In this document: one piece after another, positions 34,397-44,008 of the stretch
How the letters are laid out: each line of letters begins with the position of its first letter
How positions within the stretch are numbered: position 1 is the first letter of the stretch
Origin: Flavobacterium aquidurense
GTDB taxonomy: Bacteria > Bacteroidota > Bacteroidia > Flavobacteriales > Flavobacteriaceae
DNA length: 64,000 nucleotides
Direction of reading: 5' to 3'
Assembly (NCBI RefSeq): GCF_001404985.1
Contig: NZ_JRLF01000007.1
Location: 1 to 64,000 of the forward strand
Translations under genes and position numbers: made by a program
Notes under the pieces: model-generated
Told to the model about the DNA's origin: nothing
Seen by the model: the letters and a program-made list of their open reading frames with translations, nothing else
The model's database searches: none

Positions 34397-35803
34397 TTAG
34401 TTTTTATCCCACCATACTTTTGTTGTTACATTACTAACTACTGTAGCGTTAGCATTGTATTGTCTTTCGTCAGATGGAGTAGGAAGTCTTACTGGAATTA
34501 CTTTTGTATCAGATTTTTGATTAGGTACTAAAGCCGGAAATCCAGTTCTTCTATAGTCATTATAAGGCTCCATTGTTAAGAAAAGAGCAATATATTTTTG
34601 TTGAATGATATTGGCAACATCAGAAGTTGCAGTTGCAGCTGCTAAGAAAGCAGGTGTTGGTGCTGCGCCAGTAACGCTGGTTACAGATGCAGTTACTGCT
34701 TGCTGTAATGCCACTAGAGCAGGTTGTCCTAATCTTGCTTTAGCTTCAGCTTCAATGAATTTAGCCTCAGCATAAGTTACAATTCCAATTTGCCAATCAG
34801 GACTAGCAAATCCTCTTTGTGACTTTGGATTTACATAACCTCCTATGTAAGATGTTTTAACTGAGTTATCATCTTCCGGAGCATTTCCTGAATAAGTTCC
34901 ATTGGCATCTTTATCTACCATGAAAGGTAATCTAGGATCATTATTATTATTTAAATAATCAACAAAATACTTACCCATTTTCATGTAGTTTGCACGTTGA
35001 CGATTAAAAGCATTCCATTGGTTTAATGAATTAGCCTCACCTAAAAATAATGTATTTGCATCATCATCATTAGAAGTCATATTAGCTGCAGTGATATATT
35101 GCAAAGCTTTTTGAGCAGCAATTGTACTACCTTCAACCTCTGTTAATCTCAAAGCATATCTTGCCTTTAATACACGTGCAACTTTAATCCATTTTTCAGT
35201 ATCTCCGTTAAAAATGAAATCATCATCTTCTGGTACTTCTGCATTAGCACTTTCAGGTTTAGATAAATTTGCAATTGCATTATCTAATATGCTTTGTAAT
35301 CTAACGTAGATTTCTTGCTGAGTATTATATTTAGGAGTCGTGTTACCTTCATCTCCATTAAAAGCTTCATCATAAGGAACATCGCCCCACATATCTGTAG
35401 CGTATCCTAAATTGATTGCTGTCAAAACCTGACCGATACCATTATAGTATGGATGAGTTGCTTCGAAATCACGGTTTAATATGTGACCGTTTACTAGAGT
35501 AGTTCCGTAAATTAAATTCCACTCATTGTTTACATCGCCCTCATTTACAGTATAAAGACCAATCGCGCCTAATTGTCCTACGTTTGTTCCTTGTAAATGT
35601 TGTGTAAAAATCCCTGAATCTCTCATTAATCCACTACTATGAGTTTGAAAAGTAGCAAGTTCCATTGCAGCTACTAGTAAAGTTGGACTAGTAGTAGTAG
35701 GGCTATTTGGATTAACGTTAAATGTATCTAATTCTGTCTGACAGCCCGCTAGTAAACTAACGCTAAAAGCTGCAAGAATTATATTTTTTATATATTTTTT
35801 CAT
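34397..35803 (-). CDS. SusD/RagB-family nutrient-binding outer-membrane lipoprotein
   Basis: This 468-residue lipoprotein (signal ending SLLAGC, Cys21) is of the SusD-like type 2 group. It has TPR-like helices, the block ILNRDFEATHPYYNGIGQVLTAINLGYATDMWGDVPYDEAF and the C-terminal NDYRRTGFPALVPNQKSDTKVIPVRLPTPSDERQYN segment found in the group. It forms the lid of a SusCD importer with the SusC gene 16 bp upstream. The ligand is not evident: no glycoside hydrolase, sulfatase or peptidase gene is beside the pair, so peptides or another nutrient are as likely as glycans. Confidence 0.92.
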   Translation of the reverse strand: MKKYIKNIILAAFSVSLLAGCQTELDTFNVNPNSPTTTSPTLLVAAMELATFQTHSSGLMRDSGIFTQHLQGTNVGQLGAIGLYTVNEGDVNNEWNLIYGTTLVNGHILNRDFEATHPYYNGIGQVLTAINLGYATDMWGDVPYDEAFNGDEGNTTPKYNTQQEIYVRLQSILDNAIANLSKPESANAEVPEDDDFIFNGDTEKWIKVARVLKARYALRLTEVEGSTIAAQKALQYITAANMTSNDDDANTLFLGEANSLNQWNAFNRQRANYMKMGKYFVDYLNNNNDPRLPFMVDKDANGTYSGNAPEDDNSVKTSYIGGYVNPKSQRGFASPDWQIGIVTYAEAKFIEAEAKARLGQPALVALQQAVTASVTSVTGAAPTPAFLAAATATSDVANIIQQKYIALFLTMEPYNDYRRTGFPALVPNQKSDTKVIPVRLPTPSDERQYNANATVVSNVTTKVWWDKN

Positions 35804-35819
35804 TTTTTCTTAATTAAAA

Positions 35820-38800
35820 TTAAAAGCTTGCGCGTAGACCCATGATGAATGATTTACTACCTGGATTATTAAAATAATCTAAGCCGTTAATACGTGATCC
35901 TGCTCCTGTTAAACTTGTTTCAGGATCAACTCCTTTATAGTTAGTGTCTAACCATAAGTTTCTTCCAGTTAAAGATAATTGTGCAGAAGATAAGAATGGA
36001 AATTGTTTTACATTGAAATCATAAGTAAGACTTACGTCACGTAATCTAACCCAGTTAACATCTGTTACGGCTTCTTCAGCAGCAGCTAAGCTACTATCTC
36101 CTTTAAAGTTTTGGTAGTAACTTTTAGCTGATATTGCAATGTCGTTAGCTGATCCGTCTTCTTTAACTCCTGGAATAATATAAGTGTGTTCTCTGTCAGC
36201 TGATGCTTCTGAAACACCAATAGTGTTCAATCTCGCGCCAGTACCATTGTAAACTACACCACCATGTCTGATATCTAATAATGCTGATAAAGTAACTCTT
36301 TTGTAAGAGAATGTATTTCTAATACCACCTGTCCAGTCTGGAGCAGAGTTTCCTAGGTTTCCAGTTTGTGGATCTAGTTTAGCTAAACCGTTAGTTCCAA
36401 CAACTATTTGACCATTTGTGTCACGTAACCATTTTGTTCCGTAAAAACTTCCTAATGGTTGACCTTTAACTGCATAATAACCAATTGAAGCAAAAGCTGC
36501 TTCGATAGAAATATCATCTAAACCACCAGCAATATTTGTAACTTCATTTTCGTTTTTAGCCCAGTTTAGGTTGATGTTCCATTGAAAAGGATTGCTTTTC
36601 TTGAAGATGTCGTAACCTAATTCAAGTTCGATACCTTTGTTAACTAATTCTGCTGCATTTTTATACACTAAACCATACCCAGATGATTGAGCCAATGGCA
36701 TATCAATTAACAAGTCTTTAGAAGTTTTGTAATAAAAGTTTAAATCAACTGATAAGCGATTTTCTAAAAATTTAGCACTTAAACCTAAATCATGACCTAA
36801 TACTCTTTCTGGTTTTAAATCTGAGTTACCTAAACGACCAGCCGGAGCCATACCGTTTATACCATTGTAAGGGAAAGTTAATCCGTCAGTGAAACCATCT
36901 GTTAGACTTGGTTGACCAAATACACTTACTGTACGATAAGCAGCAGGAGCAATACCTACTTCTCCGTAACCATAGCTTAATTTAATGTAGTTTGACCAAT
37001 CAAAAGTGTTTGATAAGATCCAAGATGCTGTTCCTGATGGGAATACTGCACTTTGTACATTATCACCGTAAGTAGATGACCATTCTTTTCTAACAGTACC
37101 TGTTAAGAAAAGTTGATCTTTAATGTCAAAATCAACTTGAGCAAATACTGCTCTAGAGATAGTATTCTCTTCTACGTTAGACGCATATAATTCTGTTGCA
37201 TTTCCTAAGTTATATAAACCTCTTACGGCTAAACCTTTACCTCTTGAAAATACACTTAAGTATTGAGTAGAACGTAAGTTAAGACCAGCTGTATAATTAA
37301 TTTTTAACCAGTCAGATTTTAATGGAAGTAAACCTGTAGCGATTAAATCTCCGTAATAATCTTTATTAGTAATGCTATTGAAAGCAACTTCTCCAATTCC
37401 ACCTAAACTATCCCCATTTGAAGAAATAGCATATACTTGTTTACGGGCATCAGAATATGCATCGATACCAGCTTTAGCAGTTAAAGATAACCATTCAGCA
37501 TGACTGTAAGTTAAAAAGATGTTTCCTAAAACACGATTAACATCACTTGTAGCAGGGTTTTCATTTACAGTAAAGTATGGGTTGTCGTATGGAGCATAAT
37601 AATTTAAATTATTTCCAACTTCATCAATATAATTTCTTAGATCGTAGCTAATAGGAGAACGCATTAAACTCAACATTACTCCTGATGTATTACTACCATT
37701 TTGAGCTAAAGTATTTGTTGTGTGTGTGTATTGCATACTTCCACCAGCTTTCCAGCTTTCACTTAGTTTTAAATCTCCGGCAAATCTGATAGTATTTCTT
37801 TTCAAACCTGTCTCAGGAATCATACCTGTTTGAGTAACATTACCATAAGAAGCTCTAAAAGTTGCTTTTTGATCTCCTCCGTAGAATGAAATGTTATTCG
37901 TTTGAGTAAGACCATCTTGAAAGAAATTTCCAGCATTGTCATATGTAGGAAGCCCTAATGAAGCTGCAGAAGGTCCCCAGCTTTGTGGAGTGGTTGGATC
38001 TGGTGCAGTTCCTGCTGCTGTAGTACCTTGAATGTATTTACCTTGTCTGTTAGGTAATTGACTAACTCTGTCGATAGCTAATGAAGTACTAAAGTCAATT
38101 CCAAGACCTTTACCATTTTTTCCTTTTTTAGTTGTGTAAATGATAACTCCGTTACCAGCTCTTGCTCCGTATAATGCAGCAGCAGCAGGCCCTTTAAGGA
38201 TTGTAACACTTTCAATATCACTTGGGTTAATGTCTAATGCTCTATTAGAGTTATTAATACCGGATAAGTTAGCATTAAAAGGATTGTCTCCAGCTGTAGT
38301 CTGATCTGTACTATTGTCAATTGGAATTCCATCCACTACAATTAATGGATCGGTTGAACCGTTAATAGTATTTGTTCCTCTAATAATAATTTTACTAGAA
38401 GCACCCGGAGTACCACCAGAACCAATAATCTGAACACCAGCAGCTTTTCCTGCTAATGCCTGTAGAACGTTTTGTTCACCAGACTTATTAATTTCGTCAG
38501 AAGTTACTTTTGATACAGCGTATCCAAGTTTTTTCTCATCTTTTTTGATACCTAATGCAGTTACAACTACACCTTCAAGTTCTACTGAATCATCTTTTAA
38601 TTTTACATTAATTGATGTTGAACTTGCAGCTACTTCTTGAGATTTCATCCCGATGTAGCTAAATACCAAAACTTGGCTTGAAGATGCCTTGATAGTAAAT
38701 TTACCATCAAAGTCTGTTTGCGTTCCTGTTTTTGTTCCTTTAACTAATACACCAACACCTGGTAAAGGCATTCCTGTATTGTCAGAAACTGTTCCAGAAA

Positions 38801-38879
38801 CAGCTCTTTCTTGCGCGAAAGTAAGTTGCGCAACTAGTACTAATAAAAGTACTAAGAATCCATTGAACTTTAGTTTCAT
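35820..38879 (-). CDS. SusC/RagA-family TonB-linked outer-membrane importer
   Basis: The 1019-residue protein has a signal peptide (ending AQLTFAQ), a carboxypeptidase-like domain (ERAVSGTVSDNTGMPLPGV...VFSYIGMKSQEV), a TonB-box/plug region (LEGVVVTALGIKK; IRGTNTINGSTDPLIVVDGIPID; VTILKGPAAAALYGARAGNGVII) and a large barrel ending in SFIMGLRASF. It pairs with the SusD-like lipoprotein just downstream. Its first 120 residues and its upstream DNA are very close to those of the other SusC in this window, which points to duplication. Confidence 0.95.
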   Translation of the reverse strand: MKLKFNGFLVLLLVLVAQLTFAQERAVSGTVSDNTGMPLPGVGVLVKGTKTGTQTDFDGKFTIKASSSQVLVFSYIGMKSQEVAASSTSINVKLKDDSVELEGVVVTALGIKKDEKKLGYAVSKVTSDEINKSGEQNVLQALAGKAAGVQIIGSGGTPGASSKIIIRGTNTINGSTDPLIVVDGIPIDNSTDQTTAGDNPFNANLSGINNSNRALDINPSDIESVTILKGPAAAALYGARAGNGVIIYTTKKGKNGKGLGIDFSTSLAIDRVSQLPNRQGKYIQGTTAAGTAPDPTTPQSWGPSAASLGLPTYDNAGNFFQDGLTQTNNISFYGGDQKATFRASYGNVTQTGMIPETGLKRNTIRFAGDLKLSESWKAGGSMQYTHTTNTLAQNGSNTSGVMLSLMRSPISYDLRNYIDEVGNNLNYYAPYDNPYFTVNENPATSDVNRVLGNIFLTYSHAEWLSLTAKAGIDAYSDARKQVYAISSNGDSLGGIGEVAFNSITNKDYYGDLIATGLLPLKSDWLKINYTAGLNLRSTQYLSVFSRGKGLAVRGLYNLGNATELYASNVEENTISRAVFAQVDFDIKDQLFLTGTVRKEWSSTYGDNVQSAVFPSGTASWILSNTFDWSNYIKLSYGYGEVGIAPAAYRTVSVFGQPSLTDGFTDGLTFPYNGINGMAPAGRLGNSDLKPERVLGHDLGLSAKFLENRLSVDLNFYYKTSKDLLIDMPLAQSSGYGLVYKNAAELVNKGIELELGYDIFKKSNPFQWNINLNWAKNENEVTNIAGGLDDISIEAAFASIGYYAVKGQPLGSFYGTKWLRDTNGQIVVGTNGLAKLDPQTGNLGNSAPDWTGGIRNTFSYKRVTLSALLDIRHGGVVYNGTGARLNTIGVSEASADREHTYIIPGVKEDGSANDIAISAKSYYQNFKGDSSLAAAEEAVTDVNWVRLRDVSLTYDFNVKQFPFLSSAQLSLTGRNLWLDTNYKGVDPETSLTGAGSRINGLDYFNNPGSKSFIMGLRASF

Positions 38880-39189
38880 TTTTAAATATTTTGAATTAGT
38901 TCGACAAAAATCTTAATAATTTGTTAATCTACCTAATATAAAAAGCTTTTTTTTTAGTTAAATTATGATTTTACTATAAGATATTGTTTTTTTATAGTTA
39001 AAAAACATGTGTAAATTTTAAATTCGTAATTTATAGCTTCAAATATGATAATAATGGAAAATATTAATATTTGGGAAACTGTTAAATTTAAAAGTATCAT
39101 ACTTAATTTTGATCTTTTTATAACTTTTAAACAAAAAAACCATCCCTTTAAGGGATGGTTTTATGTTAAATTATGTTACAAGTAGTGGA
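38880..39189. other. 310-bp gene-free gap between the two susCD pairs
   Basis: The gap holds the upstream region of the 38879 susC gene (on the minus strand, ATTAACAAATTATTA near 38924, shared with the other susC) and the terminator of the upstream pair at 39136. The middle, about 38945-39125, is AT-rich and shows no ORF, RNA gene or repeat that I can identify. Confidence 0.7.
39136..39162 (-). terminator. Terminator of the first susC-susD pair
   Basis: Eleven-bp arms (39136-39146 and 39152-39162) spell AAAACCATCCC and its complement, with a 5-base loop and a minus-strand T-run. It lies 28 bp after the SusD stop. Confidence 0.88.
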
Positions 39190-40695
39190 TTATTTGTCCC
39201 AGAATATTTTTGTGCTTAATTTATCTCCTCCAATAGAGCTTGCTGCTGCATTGTAATTTGTAGCATTTAATGTTTGCTCTCTAATAGGATAAGCCATTCT
39301 TGAAGGAACTTGACCTCCGGCAGCGGCATCAGCATTTGCAGGTGGTGTAAGAACAGGAAAATTTAATCTTCTTGTAGATGTCCATCCTTCAAAGCCTCTG
39401 TTGAATAATGCGTACCAAGCTTGTTCTCCTACTTTTTGTTGCCATGTTCCTGTAGCTGTAGCATAAGCAACAGCAGGTTGGGCTAAGTAAGCATCTGCAT
39501 CTACTGTAGATATGCCCCAGTCTTGCATAGATGCTTTGATTGCAGTTTCATAATGTGTAGCGATATCCCCGCTTACTGCAACTCCTCTTCCTGCAGCTTC
39601 TGCTCGTAAAAATTCTACTTCGGCATAGTCTAATAAAGTTCCGCTAAAGTCTGGTGCTTTTATTGTGTCGCTTGCATGTGTGAATCTGGATTGGCTATTT
39701 TTAGATCCAACTATTCCTCCTTTGTATCCTGTAATAGTTATTAGCTCTTTTGTTACCGGATCGGTATCTTTGTAGGTTGGTCTGAAATATACAGTTTTTC
39801 TTGGGTCATTTAGAGTAACTAAAGCGTCTACAAATGGTTTTGCTACAACAAAATCATTTCTTCCTGAGAATACCATATCTACATAAAGTGGATTGGTATT
39901 AGGAAGATTTGTCATGTATGGCAATTTTGCATTGTCTTTATTAGATGTAAATGCACCTTCAGAGCCGGAAATGATTGCAGCATCAGCAATTGCTGATTCT
40001 AAACCAGAAGCTTTAAGATTTATCCCTAATTTTAATTTGATACTATTGGCAAATTTAACCCATGCACTTAACTTATCTTTGTAAATAACATCGGCATCTC
40101 CAAAAGCTGGCTGTGAAACATCTATGTTAGTAATAGAAGCATTCAAACGAACAATAAGATCTTTGTAAATATCTACTGCTTTATCATATTTAGGAAGGTA
40201 ATTTCCTGATCCTTTCAAGGCTTCTGAATAAGGTACGTCTCCATATGTATCTACTAATATTTGATAAGTATAAACTGTTAAAATATCAATAAGTATTAAT
40301 TGATTTTTTTTGATAATAGTTTTTTGAGCAAATTCCGGGTCTGTTGATAGGATTACTTCTTTTTCAGTGAAGTCTTTTGCTTGAGCCAGCTCGGCTAAAC
40401 TCCCGGCGTAAAGTCTGTCCCAGTGATTGTCTGAAATTTTACGAGTTACCCAATTGTAAGTAGATTCATCCAGATAGGTTGTCTCTGTCCATTGTTGATT
40501 TACTAATCTAAATATGTTTTTATTTACATTTGTATTTACAAGTTGCTCTGTTAAGCTTTTTTCTGCATTAGTGAATAATGTGCTTGCTGGTACTACAGAA
40601 GGGTTTTTTACATCTACATTTAAGTCTGTTAGGCTATTATCATCACATGAAACTGTGAGAATCATAATTCCTAAAGCATATATTAATTTTTTCAT
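39190..40695 (-). CDS. SusD/RagB-family nutrient-binding outer-membrane lipoprotein
   Basis: The 501-residue lipoprotein has a signal ending LTVSC (Cys17), directly followed by Asp-Asp. Its blocks LAELAQAKDFTEKE, VYTYQILVDTYGDVPYSEALKG, AWVKFANSIKLKLGINL, FVDALVTLNDPRK and AWYALFNRGFEGWTSTRRLNFPVLTPP place it in the same SusD-like type 2 group as the 34397 protein, though the two are only distantly alike. The partner SusC gene ends 10 bp upstream. Function: ligand capture for the SusC channel; the ligand is unknown. Confidence 0.92.
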   Translation of the reverse strand: MKKLIYALGIMILTVSCDDNSLTDLNVDVKNPSVVPASTLFTNAEKSLTEQLVNTNVNKNIFRLVNQQWTETTYLDESTYNWVTRKISDNHWDRLYAGSLAELAQAKDFTEKEVILSTDPEFAQKTIIKKNQLILIDILTVYTYQILVDTYGDVPYSEALKGSGNYLPKYDKAVDIYKDLIVRLNASITNIDVSQPAFGDADVIYKDKLSAWVKFANSIKLKLGINLKASGLESAIADAAIISGSEGAFTSNKDNAKLPYMTNLPNTNPLYVDMVFSGRNDFVVAKPFVDALVTLNDPRKTVYFRPTYKDTDPVTKELITITGYKGGIVGSKNSQSRFTHASDTIKAPDFSGTLLDYAEVEFLRAEAAGRGVAVSGDIATHYETAIKASMQDWGISTVDADAYLAQPAVAYATATGTWQQKVGEQAWYALFNRGFEGWTSTRRLNFPVLTPPANADAAAGGQVPSRMAYPIREQTLNATNYNAAASSIGGDKLSTKIFWDK

Positions 40696-40705
40696 TTTTT
40701 CTGTA

Positions 40706-43700
40706 TTAAAATTTGAATGTTAAGTTAAATCCAATATCTCTGGTTGTTGGTAGTGATCCAACTGAATAGCCTCTTGAGCTATTTCCTGAAGATAGTCCGC
40801 TTTCTGGATCTGCGTAAGGTAGATTTTTACTGATTATCCATAGATTCGATCCTACAAGACTTGCTGATGCAGCACTCAAGAATGTATTGTCGAACATCTT
40901 TTTTGGAAAGTTATATGTAATTGATACTTCTCTTAGCTTTACAAATGAAGCATCATAAATAAACGCTTTGTTTGGTGCTGCTTGGTATCCTAAACTATTT
41001 GAGATTGATCCTCCTTCTGTTTTTACGGTATTCACACTTCCATCTGGCGCTACACCTTGATTTAAGATTCCGTTTTCTCTGATGTCGCCTACAGCTGTTT
41101 CTTTATATAATCCTGATGCAAGGCCGTAGTACATATCTAATGAGTAAATGTCTCCTCCTTTTTGAGTGTCAATTAAGAATCCAAAAGATAAATTTTTATA
41201 AGTGAATTTATTTCTAACACCACCAATCCAATCAGGAGTTATGTTTCCTATTGTATTGCTTGAACTTGTTGTTATCATATACTTTCCGGTAGCCTGATCT
41301 ATAGTTGGTTGGCCGTTCGTGTACACATAATCTGTTCCTTTTAATGCTCCGTATGCTTCTCCTGGAGCCGCGTTAACTGTAACTCCTCCTTGGAAAGAAC
41401 CTAGTTGAAGATTGTCTAGCCCATTTGGCAAAGAGATAACTTTACTTTTATTATTTGACCAGTTTACAATAATTTCCCAGCTAAAGTCTTTTGTTTTAAT
41501 TGGTGTTCCGCTTAATTGTAATTCTAGACCTGTATTTTCGATATTTCCACCGTTAACTAATCCGGCAGTATATCCAGATGCAGAAGAAACAGCTGCTGAA
41601 ACAATTTGATCAACAGAATTTGTTTTGTAATAAGTGATATCAAATCCTAAACGTCTGTCTAATAAACTAGTTTCTAAACCAACCTCAAATGATTTTGTTC
41701 TTTCTGGTTTAAGGTTCGGATCTTTGTTGATACTGCGAAATGGAAGTAATAAAGAGTTTGTGTAAAGAGGTTGTCCTTGAAAGTTTGAAACTCTTGTATA
41801 AGTATTGTTTAATTGTAATGCATCTGCATCATTCCCAACTTCAGCATAATTTACTCTGAATTTTCCAAGGTTCAACCAGTTTGCTTTTACTAGATTTGAG
41901 AATAAGAAAGATCCTGAAACCGCTGGATAAACATATGAATTGTTGTTTTCTGGCAATGTAGATGAAACGTCTCTTCTTATAGAAGCGTCTACGAAATATG
42001 TGTCTAAAAACCCGATAGATCCTTGAGCGTAAATACCATTAACACCTGAAGAAATTTTTGCTTCTTTTGGGAATGGTAAATCTAAACGAGAATTTGATAG
42101 GGCATATATTCCAGGTACTACTAATCCTCCAACTGTAGATGCTAGTACGCTTTCTCTGTCATTTCTTCTTATGTTTGTTCCAATAACTCCATTTACGCTT
42201 ATGTTTTCGCCAAATTTTTTATTGAAATTTAACATAAAGTCATAATTGATCTCTTGAAAGTTTATGTCATTTCTTTGGTAACCTGATGATTCATCAACAG
42301 GAGAAAGACCAAATCCGGAAGCAATAGATCCTATGGCTCTTCTTTCTTCTTGAAGTTGTTTGTAAGTGTCTAATGAAACTCTTCCTAAAGCGCTTAACCA
42401 TGGAGTGATGTCATAGTTAAGAGATGCGTAGCTAAACAAACGTGTTCTGTCATCAGATGAGTAATTTTGATAACGAGTAAAATAAGGGTTATCCCAATAA
42501 GCAGGTACTAAACCTGACGGAGAAGTTGGGTCGGTCCAGTTCCATGTTACATTTTGACCACCTGATGCAAAATAAACATCTTTAAGGGCTTTAACATCTG
42601 TATTTGTTTGCCACCACTGTCTAAAGTTACTCATGATATTGTCATTATATCCAGTTGAGTTACGTCCTACTGTACTTTGTAATGTAACAGAAGCATATGC
42701 ATTAGCGGTAAGTTTGTCTGTTACTTTTTGACTAAATCTTGCACTTATTTGATTTTTCTTTAACTCACTATTTGGTAAAATACCTGTTTGGTTTGTGTTT
42801 ACATAAGTTAATGATAAGCTTGATCTGTCTGTAGATTTTTCTAAAGCTATGCTGTTAACAAATGTATGAGCGTCGTTGAAGAATTTAGCTGGTCCATTTT
42901 TTGCAGCTGCCCATGGAGTAGCTTTGCCATAATTTGGTGAAAATGGTGTAAAAGCATCCCATTGGTAAACAGGTTGATTGTCAAATGCGTCTCCGTCAGA
43001 TGCGTCATTAGATGTATCTACTGTGTCTGGTGTTCCTGTTCCTAAAAAAGATGATCCAAAACCGTAACCTGATCCGTATCTGTTTTGGTATTCAGGAAAT
43101 GTTTTTTTATCAATACTTCCGTTAGTAAATCCGCTTGAAAAAGAGAATCCTATTTTATTGTCGTTTGATTTTCCTTTTTTAGTTGTTACCATTACAACAC
43201 CATTTGCGGCTCTTGATCCGTAAAGTGCTGTTGCAGCTGCTCCTTTAAGAATGTTAATGCTTTCGATATCTTCTTGGTTGATATCTGATGCATTATTTCC
43301 ATAATCGTAACCTCCGCCACCAACTTGTTGAGATGATGCATTTGAATTCGAGTTGTCAATTGGTACACCATCAATTACCCAAAGGGCCTGATTGTTTCCT
43401 GTAAGAGACTTGTTTCCTCTTATTACAACATTTGTAGATCCTCCAAAGTTGTTATTTCTTTGAACTTCAACACCTGCAGCTTTACCGGATAGAAGGTTTG
43501 CAACGTTGGCATTTCCTGCTCCACCATTAATGTCTTTTCCTGCAATTTGTTGAGATGCGTATCCTAAAGATTTTTTCTCTCTTTTAATCCCCATAGCTGT
43601 TGTTACTACAACTCCTTCAAGTTGCTGGGCATCACCGGATAATTTAGTGTTTACTTGTGATGAGCTCGCTGTGATTTCTTGCGATTTCATTCCAATGTAG

Positions 43701-43921
43701 CTAAATACTAAAACTTGACTTGGTGCTGCTTTGATAGAATATTTACCGTCAAAATCAGTTTGTGTTCCGGTTTTTGTTCCCTTGATTAATACACTTACGC
43801 CTGGTAAAGGTATTCCTGCATCATCGGTAACTGTGCCCGAGACAGCTCTTTCTTGCGCAAAGGTTAATTGCGCGAATAGCACTAATAATAGCACTAAAAA
43901 TCCATTGAACTTTGGTTTCAT
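40706..43921 (-). CDS. SusC/RagA-family TonB-linked outer-membrane importer
   Basis: This 1071-residue importer has the same plan as the 35820 protein: signal peptide ending AQLTFAQ, carboxypeptidase-like domain (GTVTDDAGIPLPGVSVLIKG...VFSYIGMKSQEI), TonB-box/plug (LEGVVVTTAMGIKREKK; IRGNKSLTGNNQALWVIDGVPID; INILKGAAATALYGSRAANGVV) and a barrel ending DIGFNLTFKF. The N-terminal 100 residues are about four-fifths identical to its paralogue while the plug and barrel differ strongly, as expected when signal/energy-coupling parts stay fixed and the ligand site diverges. It is the first gene of a two-gene unit. Confidence 0.95.
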   Translation of the reverse strand: MKPKFNGFLVLLLVLFAQLTFAQERAVSGTVTDDAGIPLPGVSVLIKGTKTGTQTDFDGKYSIKAAPSQVLVFSYIGMKSQEITASSSQVNTKLSGDAQQLEGVVVTTAMGIKREKKSLGYASQQIAGKDINGGAGNANVANLLSGKAAGVEVQRNNNFGGSTNVVIRGNKSLTGNNQALWVIDGVPIDNSNSNASSQQVGGGGYDYGNNASDINQEDIESINILKGAAATALYGSRAANGVVMVTTKKGKSNDNKIGFSFSSGFTNGSIDKKTFPEYQNRYGSGYGFGSSFLGTGTPDTVDTSNDASDGDAFDNQPVYQWDAFTPFSPNYGKATPWAAAKNGPAKFFNDAHTFVNSIALEKSTDRSSLSLTYVNTNQTGILPNSELKKNQISARFSQKVTDKLTANAYASVTLQSTVGRNSTGYNDNIMSNFRQWWQTNTDVKALKDVYFASGGQNVTWNWTDPTSPSGLVPAYWDNPYFTRYQNYSSDDRTRLFSYASLNYDITPWLSALGRVSLDTYKQLQEERRAIGSIASGFGLSPVDESSGYQRNDINFQEINYDFMLNFNKKFGENISVNGVIGTNIRRNDRESVLASTVGGLVVPGIYALSNSRLDLPFPKEAKISSGVNGIYAQGSIGFLDTYFVDASIRRDVSSTLPENNNSYVYPAVSGSFLFSNLVKANWLNLGKFRVNYAEVGNDADALQLNNTYTRVSNFQGQPLYTNSLLLPFRSINKDPNLKPERTKSFEVGLETSLLDRRLGFDITYYKTNSVDQIVSAAVSSASGYTAGLVNGGNIENTGLELQLSGTPIKTKDFSWEIIVNWSNNKSKVISLPNGLDNLQLGSFQGGVTVNAAPGEAYGALKGTDYVYTNGQPTIDQATGKYMITTSSSNTIGNITPDWIGGVRNKFTYKNLSFGFLIDTQKGGDIYSLDMYYGLASGLYKETAVGDIRENGILNQGVAPDGSVNTVKTEGGSISNSLGYQAAPNKAFIYDASFVKLREVSITYNFPKKMFDNTFLSAASASLVGSNLWIISKNLPYADPESGLSSGNSSRGYSVGSLPTTRDIGFNLTFKF

Positions 43922-44008
43922 TTTCTCAATTATTTTGAATTAGTGATGCAATATTCATAATAATTTGTTAATAATCCTAACGTTGTATTAACGAATTTTA
44001 AGAGATCG

